Under the pieces are notes generated by a model. The model was given only the letters and a program-made list of their open reading frames with translations, did not search any database and was not told where the DNA came from. A DNA stretch of 33,495 nt. Source: Bacillota bacterium. GTDB taxonomy: Bacteria > Bacillota > Clostridia > Tissierellales > MES13. Numbering within the stretch: position 1 is the first letter of the stretch; each line of letters begins with the position of its first letter. The translations under genes were made by a program, and so were the position numbers. Of this stretch, positions 33,346 to 33,495 are shown piece by piece. The stretch lies in assembly GCA_009711765.1 (NCBI GenBank), contig VEND01000126.1:1-33495 (forward strand). Reading direction: 5' to 3'.

Positions 33346-33495
33346 TTATATTGGGAATAATATTATTATTAGAGTTTCCCCATTTTTTTGAGAGTAGATG
33401 AAAAGTTTGTTGTGGATAAGTAAAATAGGAGTAATACCTTTATTAACAGATTTGATTTTTTTGCATAAAAATAAGCAAAATAGCCCATTGTTTTG

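Noticed and set aside
33411-33419. A perfect DnaA-box-like 9-mer (TGTGGATAA, reverse of TTATCCACA) near the window end
   Set aside because: Only one copy is visible, with no cluster of boxes, no dnaA gene and no clear unwinding element in the window. A single 9-mer is not enough to call an origin.
1-33495. CRISPR array, tRNA, rRNA, prophage or insertion sequence
   Set aside because: I saw no regularly spaced repeats, no CCA-ended cloverleaf, no rRNA segments, and no integrase or transposase frames.

Overview
The window is AT-rich chromosomal DNA of a strictly anaerobic, low-GC Firmicute (Clostridia or Tissierellia type). The evidence is strong AGGAGG-type ribosome sites with frequent GTG and TTG starts, a tyrosine T-box leader, a crt-hbd-thl C4 acyl-CoA operon, a superoxide reductase with a rubredoxin-reductase-like flavoprotein, and many PAS, SpoIIE and HD-GYP signalling proteins. 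I cannot name the species. I see no prophage, insertion sequence, CRISPR array, rRNA or tRNA. This looks like core and near-core chromosome with short intergenic gaps.

Layout. 1-3.4 kb: the tail of an unidentified gene with its terminator, an orphan three-PAS histidine kinase, a NUDIX (CoA pyrophosphatase-like) hydrolase and a small membrane protein. 3.4-5 kb: tyrS on the minus strand behind a complete T-box riboswitch with a UAC specifier and a strong promoter. 5-12 kb: single genes, several in convergent pairs sharing a bidirectional terminator: a DUF881 protein, superoxide reductase, a THUMP-domain RNA methyltransferase, a lipoprotein, a MATE exporter, a cupin and two unrecognised minus-strand genes. 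12-16.3 kb: a Fur-box-controlled feoA-feoB-Cys-rich-peptide ferrous iron operon, then a PadR-like regulator and a PAS-SpoIIE phosphatase with a cysteine cluster. 16.3-21.1 kb: a NADH:rubredoxin-reductase-like flavoprotein and the complete de novo NAD operon nadA-nadB-nadC behind a candidate NiaR operator. 21.2-24.8 kb: pgi, an HD-GYP phosphodiesterase and a nitroreductase. 25-30.3 kb: an NSS sodium-coupled transporter with a 30-residue MetS-like subunit, a secreted protein joining a copper-amine-oxidase N-domain to a GH18-like barrel, a zinc-phospholipase-C-like protein and a HAD nucleotidase. 30.4-33.3 kb: crt-hbd-thl.

How the genes fit together. Feo imports Fe2+ for the iron-dependent proteins nearby (superoxide reductase, NadA). 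The NROR-like flavoprotein and superoxide reductase are two of the three parts of the clostridial superoxide-reduction chain; rubredoxin is not seen here. The nad operon makes NAD, which Hbd uses. crt, hbd and thl interconvert acetyl-CoA and crotonyl-CoA; the bcd-etf genes for the last step to butyryl-CoA are absent from the window.

Points most worth a second look: the lipoprotein gene at 7.7 kb, whose Shine-Dalgarno lies 38 nt from its start across a hairpin; the Cys-cluster PAS phosphatase and PadR gene beside feo; the secreted CAO-GH18 protein paired with a phospholipase-like protein that lacks a signal peptide; the MetS-like micro-ORF; and a perfect 18-bp inverted repeat at 11.1 kb. No clearly new biological system is evident.
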